This document shows, piece after piece, positions 46,408-55,102 of a DNA stretch of 64,000 bases; positions within the stretch are counted from its first letter, which is position 1, and each line of letters starts with the position of its first letter. The notes beneath the pieces were generated by a model. It did not search any database and was not told the DNA's origin. It saw only the letters and a list, made by a program, of their open reading frames with translations. Origin of the DNA: Evansella caseinilytica (lineage in GTDB: Bacteria; Bacillota; Bacilli; Bacillales; Salisediminibacteriaceae); contig NZ_FNPI01000002.1 in NCBI RefSeq assembly GCF_900107275.1, forward strand, positions 353,473 through 417,472. Reading direction: 5' to 3'. Made by a program: the position numbers and the translations under genes.

Positions 46408-46804
46408 GGTGGTGTTTCAAAAAGGGGGGGGTTCCCATTTGAGACACCACCGAAGCCGCTGCATCTTTTCAAAAGCCCGATAGGAGTGGTTTTTTCCTAT
46501 CGAGCGTGCAGCGACGAGCACAGCTACGATGCCTTTCCCATCGAGTTGTCTCGACGGATCGTCATCGAAGCTGTGCTTGCAGAGGAAGAGACAAGCACGG
46601 CGCCATTGCCCAGATATTTTTTTATAGTGTTTGTTCAAAAAGATCGGTTTTAAACTTTTTGAACAAGCACGAAGCAATAGGTGGAGCCGATGCATTCTTT
46701 TCAGGCCGGCTGTGAGTGGTTTTCTCGCAGTCGGCGCATCGTGCGGAACCATTGCCTTTTTGAACAGACTCTTATAGTTTTGGCTTTTGGCACAGCCCCA
46801 TTTC
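46408..46804. repeat. Composite element of about 400 bp, first copy
   Basis: A GGTGGTGTTTCAAAAAGG / CCCATTTGAGACACCACC hairpin, CGATAGGA / TCCTATCG around GTGGTTTT, AAGCTGTGCTTGCAGAGGAAG, then a TTCAAAAAG element (46627-46770) with arms GATGCA and GCGCATC. It continues as AGACTCTTATAGTTTTGGCTTT. The segment at 53195-53605 repeats the whole arrangement nearly base for base. Confidence 0.9.
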
Positions 46805-46821
46805 CTTCCTTTCTCTTTTTT

Positions 46822-47340
46822 CTATTGTCTACGATCTTTATTTATTTCACGGATGACGTGTGCTAATTCCGGCACGATTAACGATGCCATCGCCAACTTC
46901 ACAGCTCCGCTTGAGCCGGGGGTGGAAAAGATCGCCGTCGTTCCCCGTACGCCGGCGACAGCGCGGCTGAGCATTGCCGCGGGACCGATATCCTTTTCAT
47001 AGCTCAGGTATCGAAAAAGCTCGCCGAAGCCAGGTAATTCCTTGTCCAGCATGGCGGATACCGCTTCATATGTTGTATCGCGAAAAGTAATCCCCGTGCC
47101 GCCGTTAATCAACAGTGCTTCAATGGCGGCATCCTGATCCGCGTCCCGGATGATGCGCTGAATTTCCGTGTAATCATCCTTGACGATCCAATACTCCTCA
47201 ACGGAAAACCCGGCATTAATCAATGATTCCTTCATGATCTTACCGCTCTTGTCCGTTTCCGGTGTTCTTGTATCTGAAACTGTTAAAACCGCGCAGCGGA
47301 CGGATGCCGGCGCTTGTTGCTTATGTTCCTGAACACTCAC
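46822..47340 (-). CDS. moaB: Molybdenum cofactor biosynthesis protein B (MoaB/MogA family)
   Basis: A 172-residue protein. GTG 47340 follows GAGGGGGAAAATTAC; the longer frame is unsupported. CAVLTVSDTRTPETDKSG and LLINGGTGITFRDTTYEA are MPT-binding motifs, and FSTPGSSGAVKLAM follows. Likely adenylates molybdopterin. It stands alone on the minus strand. Confidence 0.92.
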   Translation of the reverse strand: MSVQEHKQQAPASVRCAVLTVSDTRTPETDKSGKIMKESLINAGFSVEEYWIVKDDYTEIQRIIRDADQDAAIEALLINGGTGITFRDTTYEAVSAMLDKELPGFGELFRYLSYEKDIGPAAMLSRAVAGVRGTTAIFSTPGSSGAVKLAMASLIVPELAHVIREINKDRRQ

Positions 47341-47503
47341 GTAATTTTCCCCCTCGATATTGTTTTTTCTATTGTACATGGTTCTGCGTATCCCGGGCAA
47401 TGATCAGCTGATGAATGTTACTGCGGATGTATGCAGTTACGTTTCGATCATGTATAATAATCCTAATTAAACGATCACAAATGGATAAAGGTGGGATGCC
47501 GGA

Positions 47504-48061
47504 ATGAAAATCTATACGAGAAAAGGTGATGAAGGTAGCACGCATTTAATTGGTAAGCGCGTCACTAAAACGAATGCAAGGGTGGAAGCTTACGGCATGA
47601 TCGATGAAATGAACAGCTTTCTCGGATTGGCGCTGTCTTATCTGACTGATGACATCTACAATGACCTGCGGGCAGATTTAACGAAAATCCAACATGAATT
47701 ATTCGATCTCGGCGGGGATTTGGCCAACGTCAGTGAAAAACTGGATTGGGCGTTGAAAGAGGAATATGTATCCTATTTGGAAAATCGAATTGATGAATAC
47801 TGGGAAGAAGCACCGGCGCTGAAAAATTTCATATTGCCTGGAGGAGAGAAGGGGGCAGCGTATCTTCATGTTTGTCGCACCGTTACTCGCCGTGCCGAGC
47901 GGCAAGCGTTAAAAATCAGCGATCAGCATCCGTTGCCGCCTGCCGCTTTAAAATACATCAATCGCTTATCTGATTACTTTTTTGCCGCTGCGAGGGTGGT
48001 CAACCACCGGGCGGGGAAAGCGGATATCCCGTATGAGCGGAGCAAAGACGTATTTCAGTAG
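47504..48061 (+). CDS. PduO-type cob(I)alamin adenosyltransferase
   Basis: A 185-residue ATP:corrinoid adenosyltransferase (YvqK-like). MKIYTRKGDEGSTHLIG at the N-terminus, AYGMIDEMNSFLG and a C-terminal CRTVTRRAERQALK are diagnostic; the last holds ATP-binding Arg residues. ATG lies behind AAAGGTGGG. It is 6 kb from the PduX-like kinase in the acquired cluster and not in the same operon. Confidence 0.92.
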   Translation: MKIYTRKGDEGSTHLIGKRVTKTNARVEAYGMIDEMNSFLGLALSYLTDDIYNDLRADLTKIQHELFDLGGDLANVSEKLDWALKEEYVSYLENRIDEYWEEAPALKNFILPGGEKGAAYLHVCRTVTRRAERQALKISDQHPLPPAALKYINRLSDYFFAAARVVNHRAGKADIPYERSKDVFQ

Positions 48062-48119
48062 CAAGTCGCCGGAAAAACGCCGATGTTCAAGATAACAAGG
48101 TATGAATTTATCAGTAATT

Positions 48120-48164
48120 AAAAAAGCTTACTTCATGACTGGAATCACGAAAGTAAGCTTTTTT
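48120..48164. terminator. Bidirectional terminator
   Basis: AAAAAAGCTTACTT and AAGTAAGCTTTTTT pair around CATGACTGGAATCACGA, between convergent genes. Confidence 0.9.
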
Positions 48165-48220
48165 AACCTGTCCGGCCAATTGTATTGTAGCGGTGCGTTT
48201 TTGCAACAGCATGTACGAAT

Positions 48221-48910
48221 CTATACTGTATATAGGACCTCAATCTCAGCCGCTTCTTTCAAATCGTCTAAAAATTTTTGCTGAATAGCCTCTTCTTTCA
48301 ATTGCTCCTGAACGTCTTCGAACTCTCCGAGGTTTTCGTACTGAAGGGATAATTCATCATAACGTTCCCGCAATTCTTCTTCTGTCACCGTGATCTCGTC
48401 GTCGAGATGATCCAACTGCAATAATTTTCGGTATATCAGCTCTTCTTTCAGTTCTTCCCGCAGCTGTTCTTCCGTGTAATTATTCATATCCAATGCTTCC
48501 GTGTAATCTTCTTCTTCCGGGAACTGGGACTTAAAGTTTTCCAGTTCAACATCCACTTCTTCTTCCGTGGGACTGATATTCACTCTGTCCGCCTCCTGCA
48601 AAACGAGCTCCCGTGTAATCAGCGAATCCAGCAAGTTTTTCTCGACATCCTGTAATAATTGCTGATTCTCTTCTTCTTCTAAGTTTAGGCCTTGAGAGGC
48701 ATAAAATTGCACAATTCGGTCCAACTGTACTAAATAGGAAGCAGTGCTGATGTTCTCCCCATTCACAACGGCAACATTTTCCACGTTGATGTCCTTTATA
48801 CTTGTATTATTTTCTTCCGTCTGCTCATCTTGTCCGTTTCCACATGCTGCAACTGTCATTAACAACAAACCGGATAACACATGCCAAAAATTCCGCTTGA
48901 ATCGTCGCAT
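48221..48910 (-). CDS. SurA N-terminal-type lipoprotein, no isomerase domain
   Basis: A 229-residue lipoprotein. The lipobox VAAC puts the lipidated Cys near residue 23. VENVAVVNGENISTASYLVQ starts a SurA_N chaperone-like domain, followed by LLDSLITRELVLQEADR and long acidic helices. There is no parvulin catalytic domain of the PrsA type. Very acidic overall. Probably an extracytoplasmic folding helper; the assignment is by domain only. Ribosome site AAGGTGGAACTACG precedes ATG. Confidence 0.85.
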   Translation of the reverse strand: MRRFKRNFWHVLSGLLLMTVAACGNGQDEQTEENNTSIKDINVENVAVVNGENISTASYLVQLDRIVQFYASQGLNLEEEENQQLLQDVEKNLLDSLITRELVLQEADRVNISPTEEEVDVELENFKSQFPEEEDYTEALDMNNYTEEQLREELKEELIYRKLLQLDHLDDEITVTEEELRERYDELSLQYENLGEFEDVQEQLKEEAIQQKFLDDLKEAAEIEVLYTV

Positions 48911-49184
48911 CGTAGTTCCACCTTTCCATTGCGTTTATCCAAAGCTGTTATTGATCACTTAGCTGCTATTGGATCGCTTTTGAATACACACTATAAGAGT
49001 CTGTTCATTAGTTTTCACTTTAACATAGAAACAAATGACAATTCAATTTTTGAAATGTATAAAATTATGGCTACAGCGGTGATCGCAGCGTAGCGCAGAC
49101 GAGTTAAAATTCGGTCAAAAAGTGCAGGTAGTTGTCAAAACAAATTGTAAACAAAATGCGATGTGAAGTGTCCGTGGTATAATA

Positions 49185-49386
49185 GTATTTGTTCAAAAAG
49201 ATCGCTTTTAATCTTTTTGAACAAATACGAAGCAATGAGTGAAGCCGATGCATTCTTTCCAGACCGGCTGTGAGTGGTTTTCTCGGAACCAGGATGGTGA
49301 CATTCCGCCGTTGCTCATAGGACGTGAGCGGAACTTAGGCGGAATTGGGGCGCATCGAGCTGAACCATGCCTTTTTGAACACGCTC
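49185..49386. repeat. TIR-bounded structured intergenic element, short type
   Basis: Starts GTATTTGTTCAAAAAGATCG and ends GCCTTTTTGAACACGCTC. Outer arms GCAATG and CCATGC, inner GATGCA and GCGCATC. Close in sequence to 31224-31425. Confidence 0.88.
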
Positions 49387-49457
49387 TAATAGAATGAGTA
49401 GAATGAGTTCCGAAGGGGAATGACAATGGCTCAAAGTAAAAACGGGAGGGATCGAGA

Positions 49458-50273
49458 GTGAGAACAGATTATCATAATCATCTGGAAAAAGGGACGTTAA
49501 CGCTGGATTATTTAAAAAAATTCATTAAAAAAGCGGAAGCGGAGGGAATTAAAGAATTCGGCATATCCGAGCATGCATACCATTTTTATCAAACAAAGGA
49601 TATTTTAAGCAATCCATGGGTAGATGAGAGAAGATATTATGATATGGATGACTATGTTAAGCTGTTTGAAGAAGCAAAGCAAGCCGGATATCCTTCGTTA
49701 AAAATGTCCATCGAAATGGATTATACTCCGGGAAAGCATCGAGAAATGGAGAAGTTTATCCGATCCTACGATTTTGACTATGTGATCGGCAGCGTTCATT
49801 GGGTTGGGGATTTCGGCATTGATTTAGCAGAATATCGCAAAGAATGGGAAAAACGGGACGTTTACGAAGTATACGAAAAGTATTTCGATCAAATTGTGAC
49901 GCTTGCCGAATCGAATTTGTTTGATATTGTCGGTCACCTTGATCTAGTAAAAATTTTCGGATACATACCTGAAGATCAAGATTTTTTATTGAAGCAATAT
50001 GAAAGGGCCACAGACGCGCTTGCCAAATCAAAAACTTGCGTGGAAATCAGCACCGCCGGACTAAGAAAGCCGATCGGTAAACTGTATCCTGATCCGGTGT
50101 TGTTGCAACGATGTTATGACAAAGGAATTCCGATTGTTTTGTCTTCAGATGCCCACGAGCCGGAGCATGTCGGCTATGCATACGACCAGGCGGTAAAACT
50201 GGCAAAATCGGCAGGTTACCAGCAGGTTGCAACGTTTACGAACGGAAAAAGGAAGCTGGAACCATTAACATAA
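49458..50273 (+). CDS. hisJ: PHP-domain histidinol-phosphatase family protein
   Basis: A 271-residue PHP hydrolase. Metal-binding motifs: DYHNHLE near residue 4, GISEHA near 39, SIEMDY near 90, GSVHW near 112, GHLDLVK near 155 and SSDAHEPEHVG near 225. Length and sequence fit the HisJ group, which dephosphorylates histidinol phosphate, though no his operon genes are nearby. GTG start follows GGGAGGGATC. Confidence 0.87.
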   Translation: MRTDYHNHLEKGTLTLDYLKKFIKKAEAEGIKEFGISEHAYHFYQTKDILSNPWVDERRYYDMDDYVKLFEEAKQAGYPSLKMSIEMDYTPGKHREMEKFIRSYDFDYVIGSVHWVGDFGIDLAEYRKEWEKRDVYEVYEKYFDQIVTLAESNLFDIVGHLDLVKIFGYIPEDQDFLLKQYERATDALAKSKTCVEISTAGLRKPIGKLYPDPVLLQRCYDKGIPIVLSSDAHEPEHVGYAYDQAVKLAKSAGYQQVATFTNGKRKLEPLT

Positions 50274-50320
50274 GTTCGATTTCTGGTGAAAATATTTTGT
50301 TTTCCACTAACACATGGAGG

Positions 50321-50362
50321 TGTCGCAGAAGGCTGTAAAGTCGCTTTTGCGGCATCTTTTTT
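50321..50362 (+). terminator. Terminator after hisJ
   Basis: TGTCGCAGAAG and CTTTTGCGGCA pair with two G-T pairs, followed by TCTTTTTT. Confidence 0.8.
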
Positions 50363-50620
50363 CCAAAAAAGGAATTTAGTGTTTCCTTGTGCATGAGATC
50401 CACGATGAGGCTCGCAAATATTTTCCTTCAAATGGTCATCTTCATTTCTACCCTCTTCTGTGTTAAAGATACTCCTCTTAATCGTAACTCATGAATATAT
50501 TGTTCCCCTCATACATTCAAAGGAAAAGAAAAAACGAATTTTCGATCCGTCTGAACGTATCCGCGGTCCGACGGCGGGACGGACGAAAGTTGTGACGAAA
50601 GGATGCGTGAATAAAGGCCC
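50363..50620. other. Intergenic region before the M14 peptidase gene
   Basis: About 260 bases. I see no gene, repeat family member or riboswitch. A GGACGGACGAAAG segment near the end is G-rich. The start codon at 50621 has only a weak AAAGG upstream. Confidence 0.4.
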
Positions 50621-51682
50621 ATGAAATTGTATACAGTGAAGGTGGAAGATACTTTGCATAAAGTAGCGTTCAGGCACAATATTTTTCCAAAGGACATCCT
50701 GGATTTCAATCCGCGGTTGATCAACGCCCGTTCGTATCTTTATCCTGGGGAAGAACTGATTCTACCGGTGGCTCCAACCGGTCAAAAACGAACGGAGTGC
50801 CGGGGTGCGTGCGTAAAAGAATTTTCTCTTCAAGATCTGGAACGGTATATGAAGAAATGGCTGGATCATCAGCTGGCAGAGATAACCGCTATCGGGCACA
50901 GCGTCATGGAACGACCGCTTTATTTGATCAAGCTTGGTCACGGGAAGAAGAGAGTGTTTTATTCCGGCGGCTGGCACGCAAATGAATGGATGACGAGTAA
51001 ATTTCTGTGTGACTGGATCGACGATATTTTGGATCATCACCGGCAACAGAAACACTACTACGGAACAAATGTGACGGATTTATTCAAAGAAGTGACGCTA
51101 TATGTTACACCGATGGTCAATCCGGACGGCATCACCCTTGTGCAGCAAGGGAATTATCCTGAACATCCCTATCACGATTTGATTAAGGAAATAAATAAAG
51201 ACTCGCCGACATTTGACCATTGGTCGGCTAATATCCGGGGTGTCGATCTCAATCATCAGTGGCCGGCAAGGTGGCAAAAGGAGGCGGATGAAAGCCCGCA
51301 AATGCCGTGGTCGCGCCATTACAGCGGGACCGCTCCGTTAACGGAGCCTGAGGCAAAAGCAGTATATTCGCTGACGAAAGCCGGTGATTTTACGTATGTA
51401 CTGGCTTTTCATTCCCAGGGACAAGTGATTTATTGGGGATACAACGGCATGGAGCCGCCGGAAAGTGAGCAAATGGTTCGCCAGTTGTCGCTTCACAGCT
51501 CCTACGTGCCTGTTCATACCGCGGACAGCGATGCCGGATTTAAAGACTGGTTTATTCAGGAAACGGGACGGCCAGGATTTACAATTGAAGTGGGGGCAGG
51601 GATAAATCCGCTGCCGTTTCATGCTTACGGGGAAATATGGGCAAACAATGTCCTGCTGGCATTGGAAGGATTAAAAATGTAG
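50621..51682 (+). CDS. LysM-M14 gamma-D-glutamyl-diaminopimelate peptidase
   Basis: A 353-residue murein peptidase. Residues 1-48 form a LysM domain (KLYTVKVEDTLHKVAFRHNI). The zinc carboxypeptidase domain has zinc ligands His and Glu in GGWHANEW and the third His in LAFHSQGQ; RGVDLNHQWP holds the substrate Arg/Asn region and FTIEVG the catalytic Glu. No signal peptide is seen, as in the B. subtilis homologue YqgT. Likely acts on spore or vegetative peptidoglycan stem peptides. Confidence 0.9.
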   Translation: MKLYTVKVEDTLHKVAFRHNIFPKDILDFNPRLINARSYLYPGEELILPVAPTGQKRTECRGACVKEFSLQDLERYMKKWLDHQLAEITAIGHSVMERPLYLIKLGHGKKRVFYSGGWHANEWMTSKFLCDWIDDILDHHRQQKHYYGTNVTDLFKEVTLYVTPMVNPDGITLVQQGNYPEHPYHDLIKEINKDSPTFDHWSANIRGVDLNHQWPARWQKEADESPQMPWSRHYSGTAPLTEPEAKAVYSLTKAGDFTYVLAFHSQGQVIYWGYNGMEPPESEQMVRQLSLHSSYVPVHTADSDAGFKDWFIQETGRPGFTIEVGAGINPLPFHAYGEIWANNVLLALEGLKM

Positions 51683-51942
51683 TCTGCTGAAGTGAAGCTG
51701 CGAGCACACCCGATAAAACAAAAAACGCATTTCCCGCCGTTAGAGCAGGCTGCCAAATAAAAATTTGCTTTTTTGCCATGAAGGAAAGTGAACCTTTTGT
51801 CCAACTTCTGTTACTATAGTAGATAAGGTAGAAATAGTGAATGACAGCTGATATTTGGCGTGTTTATCAGCGTTTGTTCAAAAGAGGATTTCACAGCGGC
51901 AAGAAGAGAAATAATATCCACAGCGGGTCGGAGGTAGATGTT

Positions 51943-52587
51943 TTGAATAATTGGGGCAGGCACTTAAGAGAATTACCGTTTTTTGAAGGGTTGACCGAAC
52001 ATGAGCTGGCGCCGATTCTGCAAATTTCCAGATTAAGAACATTGAAGGATAAAGAAATATTATTTATGGAAGGGGACAAGCGGACGCATGTTTATGTTCT
52101 CGGCAAAGGAACCATCCTGATCAGCAAGCTGACGGAAACAGGCGAGGAAAGCTTGATTAACGTGCTTGGTGAAGGAGAAATTTTCCCACATACAGGCTTT
52201 TTTGACCAGGCACCTTACCCGGGGACGGCAAAGGCAAAAAAAGATGTTAAGGTGTTGGCCATTCCCATCGAAAGATTTGAAATGCTGATTAAAAATCACC
52301 CGGAGCTTGCTTTTAGAATGATCCAGGTGATGAACGAAAAGATTGTATTTTTGCAGAAAAAACTAAATGAAGTGCTGTCTTTGAATGTGGAGGCAAGGCT
52401 GATGGGAGCGTTGGCACATCTACAGGAGACACAAGGAAATACGATTTTTCTGACGCATCAGGAAATCGGTAATATCATCGGCTCCACTAGGGAGACGGTG
52501 AGCAGGCAGCTGAAGAAATGGGAGAAGAACAACTGGGTCGAAGTAAAGAAGGACAGAATCATTCTTATCAAGGATTTTAACGACTAG
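51943..52587 (+). CDS. Crp/Fnr-family transcription regulator
   Basis: A 214-residue regulator with a cyclic-nucleotide-type sensor domain (FMEGDKRTHVYVLGKGTILI, LGEGEIFPHTG) and a winged helix (LTHQEIGNIIGSTRETVSRQ). TTG 51943 follows TCGGAGG; an in-frame ATG at 51841 would add 34 basic residues but has no site. There are no cysteines for an Fe-S cluster, so it is not a classical oxygen-sensing Fnr. Signal unknown. Confidence 0.85.
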   Translation: MNNWGRHLRELPFFEGLTEHELAPILQISRLRTLKDKEILFMEGDKRTHVYVLGKGTILISKLTETGEESLINVLGEGEIFPHTGFFDQAPYPGTAKAKKDVKVLAIPIERFEMLIKNHPELAFRMIQVMNEKIVFLQKKLNEVLSLNVEARLMGALAHLQETQGNTIFLTHQEIGNIIGSTRETVSRQLKKWEKNNWVEVKKDRIILIKDFND

Positions 52588-52619
52588 AGCTATCGGGCGA
52601 GAAGCGTGTTTCACGACTG

Positions 52620-52677
52620 TGGAGAATGCCTGTAAACAGCCATCATCGTTATCAGGGTATGGCAACGGTATTCTCCG
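52620..52677 (+). terminator. Possible terminator after the Crp-family gene
   Basis: GGAGAATGCC and GGCAACGGTATTCTCC can pair imperfectly around a long loop, with GTTGTTT following. Confidence 0.4.
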
Positions 52678-52689
52678 TTGTTTAAAAGG

Positions 52690-52718
52690 AAAACCACCGG
52701 ATTATTAACCGGTGGTAG
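52690..52718 (-). terminator. Terminator of the ferredoxin gene
   Basis: CCACCGG and CCGGTGG form a 7-bp stem (AACCACCGG with CCGGTGGTA); on the minus strand it is followed by TTTTCCTTTTAAA. Confidence 0.8.
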
Positions 52719-52726
52719 TGAATCAT

Positions 52727-53053
<327 letters not shown>

Positions 53054-53194
53054 TCACATTGTGAAGAATGTTCTTATATGTTTTATTGTAAATGTTCCCT
53101 GTTTACATTTCAATAAAAATATAATTGATAATCCTTATCAAATAAGGCTTCGGCAGAATTTTACCGTGGATTTGAAAATAGTTTGATGAAGAAT

Positions 53195-53605
53195 GGTGGT
53201 GTCTTAAAAGGGTGTTTTTTCCCTTTTGAGACACCACCGAAGCAATGAGCGAAGCCACTGCATCTTTTAAAAGCCCGATAGGAGTGGTTTTTTCCTATCG
53301 GGTGTGCAGCGACGAGCAAAGCAAAAGCTACGATGCCTTTCACATCGAGTTGTCTCGACGGATAGTCTTCGAAGCTGTGCTTGTAGAGGAAGAGACAAGC
53401 ACGGAGCCATTACCCTGATATTTTTTATAGTGTTTGTTCAAAAAGATCGGTTTTTAACTTTTTGAACAAGCACGAAGCAATGGGTGGAGCCGATGCATTC
53501 CTTTCAGGCCGGCTGTGAGTAGTTTTCTCGCAGTCGGCGCATCGTGCGGAGCCATTGCCTTTTTGAACAGACTCTTATAGTTTTGGCTTTGGACACAGTC
53601 CCTTG
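53195..53605. repeat. Composite element of about 400 bp, second copy
   Basis: GGTGGTGTCTTAAAAGGG / CCCTTTTGAGACACCACC, GAAGCAATGAGCGAAGCC, CGATAGGA / TCCTATCG around GTGGTTTT, CACGGAGCCATTACCC, then GTGTTTGTTCAAAAAGATCG (53431) to CCTTTTTGAACAGACTC (53575). Same order and nearly the same bases as 46408-46804, same orientation. It is the last host-like sequence before the AT-rich cluster. Confidence 0.9.
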
Positions 53606-53758
53606 TTTTTTATGAAATGTGCCTATAACTCGAAATACGCTACAAAATAAATGTTTCTAAAAAGGAGGGTAAATGGATGGGAAAAGTATAATTAAGACGG
53701 CTCTTCACTATTTGGTATGAGAATAGAGAAAAAATTATAGAAACATCGTCGATTTGAC
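53606..53758. other. Junction region with a 15-codon ORF behind a strong ribosome site
   Basis: AAAAAGGAGGGTAA is followed by ATG at 53673 and a 15-codon frame (MDGKSIIKTALHYLV) ending at TGA. It might be a leader peptide or the stump of a truncated gene. No other gene is seen in this stretch. Confidence 0.35.
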
Positions 53759-53851
53759 ATGGAGCCTCTGCGGGCATGACACACTAGCCAAGCCACCAGT
53801 ATCATGGGATATTGGCTTTCGCTATTCATGCGATCATGCCCGCCACTCCAT
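53759..53851. other. Long nested hairpin of about 93 bases upstream of the cluster
   Basis: Four stacked pairings in order: ATGGAG (53759) with CTCCAT (53846); GCGGGCATGA (53770) with TCATGCCCGC (53834); TAGC (53785) with GCTA (53821); and CCAGTATC (53796) with GATATTGG (53808) around the loop ATGG. No T run follows, so it is not a terminator. It has none of the TTCAAAAAG family sequence. It could be a structured RNA, a leader, or the end of a mobile element. Confidence 0.65.
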
Positions 53852-54004
53852 ATAAAATCTCCAAGTCTATTCTTCCTTTCCACATGAATTTGCAAGGAAG
53901 CATTAAGACTTTATTTTGCACCAAATAAGAAAAATGAATTTTTTGAGTATTTTTAATAGGCAGTTTTCATCAATGCAATACTAGTACAAAATTAGGAATA
54001 AATG

Positions 54005-54030
54005 AAATGCTATTTACATTGATAGCATTT
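54005..54030 (+). promoter_or_regulatory. Inverted repeat at the presumed promoter of the biosynthetic cluster
   Basis: AAATGCTAT and ATAGCATTT, perfect 9-bp arms separated by TTACATTG. TTTACA (54013) inside it could be a -35 box, with TAAGGT (54036) as a poor -10 box at 17 bp. It ends 28 bases before the first gene. A repressor operator is the simplest reading; it is not a standard Fur or Zur box. Confidence 0.55.
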
Positions 54031-54058
54031 AATGGTAAGGTATAAAGGGGTTCTAAAA

Positions 54059-55099
54059 ATGCTAAAAAAAGGATTGTCAAAAGAGCCTATGATTAAAAAA
54101 GCAGGATTTGAAGATTATTTATATCCGAGTGTTTATCGATTAAAACAAAACCTCTACCTTCTACAATTTAAGGTAATGAAAGTATTACCAGCTTACAATA
54201 TAATTAAAACCGCATTTAACAAAAACATCATTGATAAAAATTCTAAAGTAATAGATACATCTAGTGGCACGTTTGCTCTAGGTCTAGCGTTAGTATGTAA
54301 TTACTATAAATTAAAACTAGTTATTGTTAGTGACCCGGCAATGGATGAAGAATTAAAAAGAAGGATTGAAGATCTAGGCGCGAATGTAATTATAGTTTCT
54401 CAGCCAGATCAAAAAGGGAATTATCAAAGCAAACGCCTAGAGCAAGTTAATAATATCATAAAAAAGGAAAGTAATATTTTTTGGTGCAAGCAGTACGATA
54501 ATCCGGATAATTTAAATGCATATAAAATGACCGCTGAGTTGATAACTAAAACATTTGAATTTAAATTTGACCTAGTTGGTTCTATCGGTTCAGGGGGGTC
54601 AACAACGGGTTTAATAAAACATTTAAGGGCAGTAAATTCAGAAATTGATCTAGTTGGCGTTGATACTTTTGGAAGTGTTTTGTTTGGGCTTCCTGATAGA
54701 AACAGAGAATTACGTGGGCTGGGAAATAGTGTTATTCCGAAAAATTTAGATCATAAAAAATATGACGAAATTCACTGGATTAGCGCGCCAATTGCTTATT
54801 ATTGGACAAGGCAGTTACATAAAAACTACGCCCTGTTTTCTGGCCCAACAACAGGTGCCAGCTATACAGTTGCAAACTATTTATCATCTAAAAATTCCGA
54901 TAAAAATTATGTCTTTATTGGCCCAGATGATGGAACTAGATATATAAAGACGGTATACAATGATAAATGGTTAGCAGACAAAGGATATATCAATATAAAC
55001 CACTACAAATCGATAGAACCAACTTTATCAAACTACACAGATGAAGTGAATAATAATTCAGAATGGACATATATGAAATGGTTAAGGAGGGAATTATAA
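54059..55099 (+). CDS. Cysteine-synthase-like PLP enzyme, divergent
   Basis: A 346-residue fold-type II PLP enzyme. ATG 54059 follows AAAGGGG; an in-frame ATG at 54032 lies inside the promoter area. The phosphate loop GSGGSTTGLIKHL (canonical GTGGTxTG), the TSSGTFALGLAL stretch (canonical TSGNTGxxLA) and SGPTTGAS (canonical GxSSGA) are clear. The usual NPxxSxKDR lysine motif is replaced by LPAYNIIKTAF, with K50 the best candidate for the Schiff base. Relatives make cysteine, cystathionine or 2,3-diaminopropionate by beta-replacement. First gene of the cluster, 3 bases before the next. Substrate unknown. Visibly AT-rich codons. Confidence 0.8.
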   Translation: MLKKGLSKEPMIKKAGFEDYLYPSVYRLKQNLYLLQFKVMKVLPAYNIIKTAFNKNIIDKNSKVIDTSSGTFALGLALVCNYYKLKLVIVSDPAMDEELKRRIEDLGANVIIVSQPDQKGNYQSKRLEQVNNIIKKESNIFWCKQYDNPDNLNAYKMTAELITKTFEFKFDLVGSIGSGGSTTGLIKHLRAVNSEIDLVGVDTFGSVLFGLPDRNRELRGLGNSVIPKNLDHKKYDEIHWISAPIAYYWTRQLHKNYALFSGPTTGASYTVANYLSSKNSDKNYVFIGPDDGTRYIKTVYNDKWLADKGYININHYKSIEPTLSNYTDEVNNNSEWTYMKWLRREL

Positions 55100-55102
55100 A
55101 AC

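Noticed and set aside
53759..53851. Integron attC site
   Set aside because: The long hairpin suggested it, but the terminal RYYYAAC/GTTRRRY boxes are absent and no integrase is seen.
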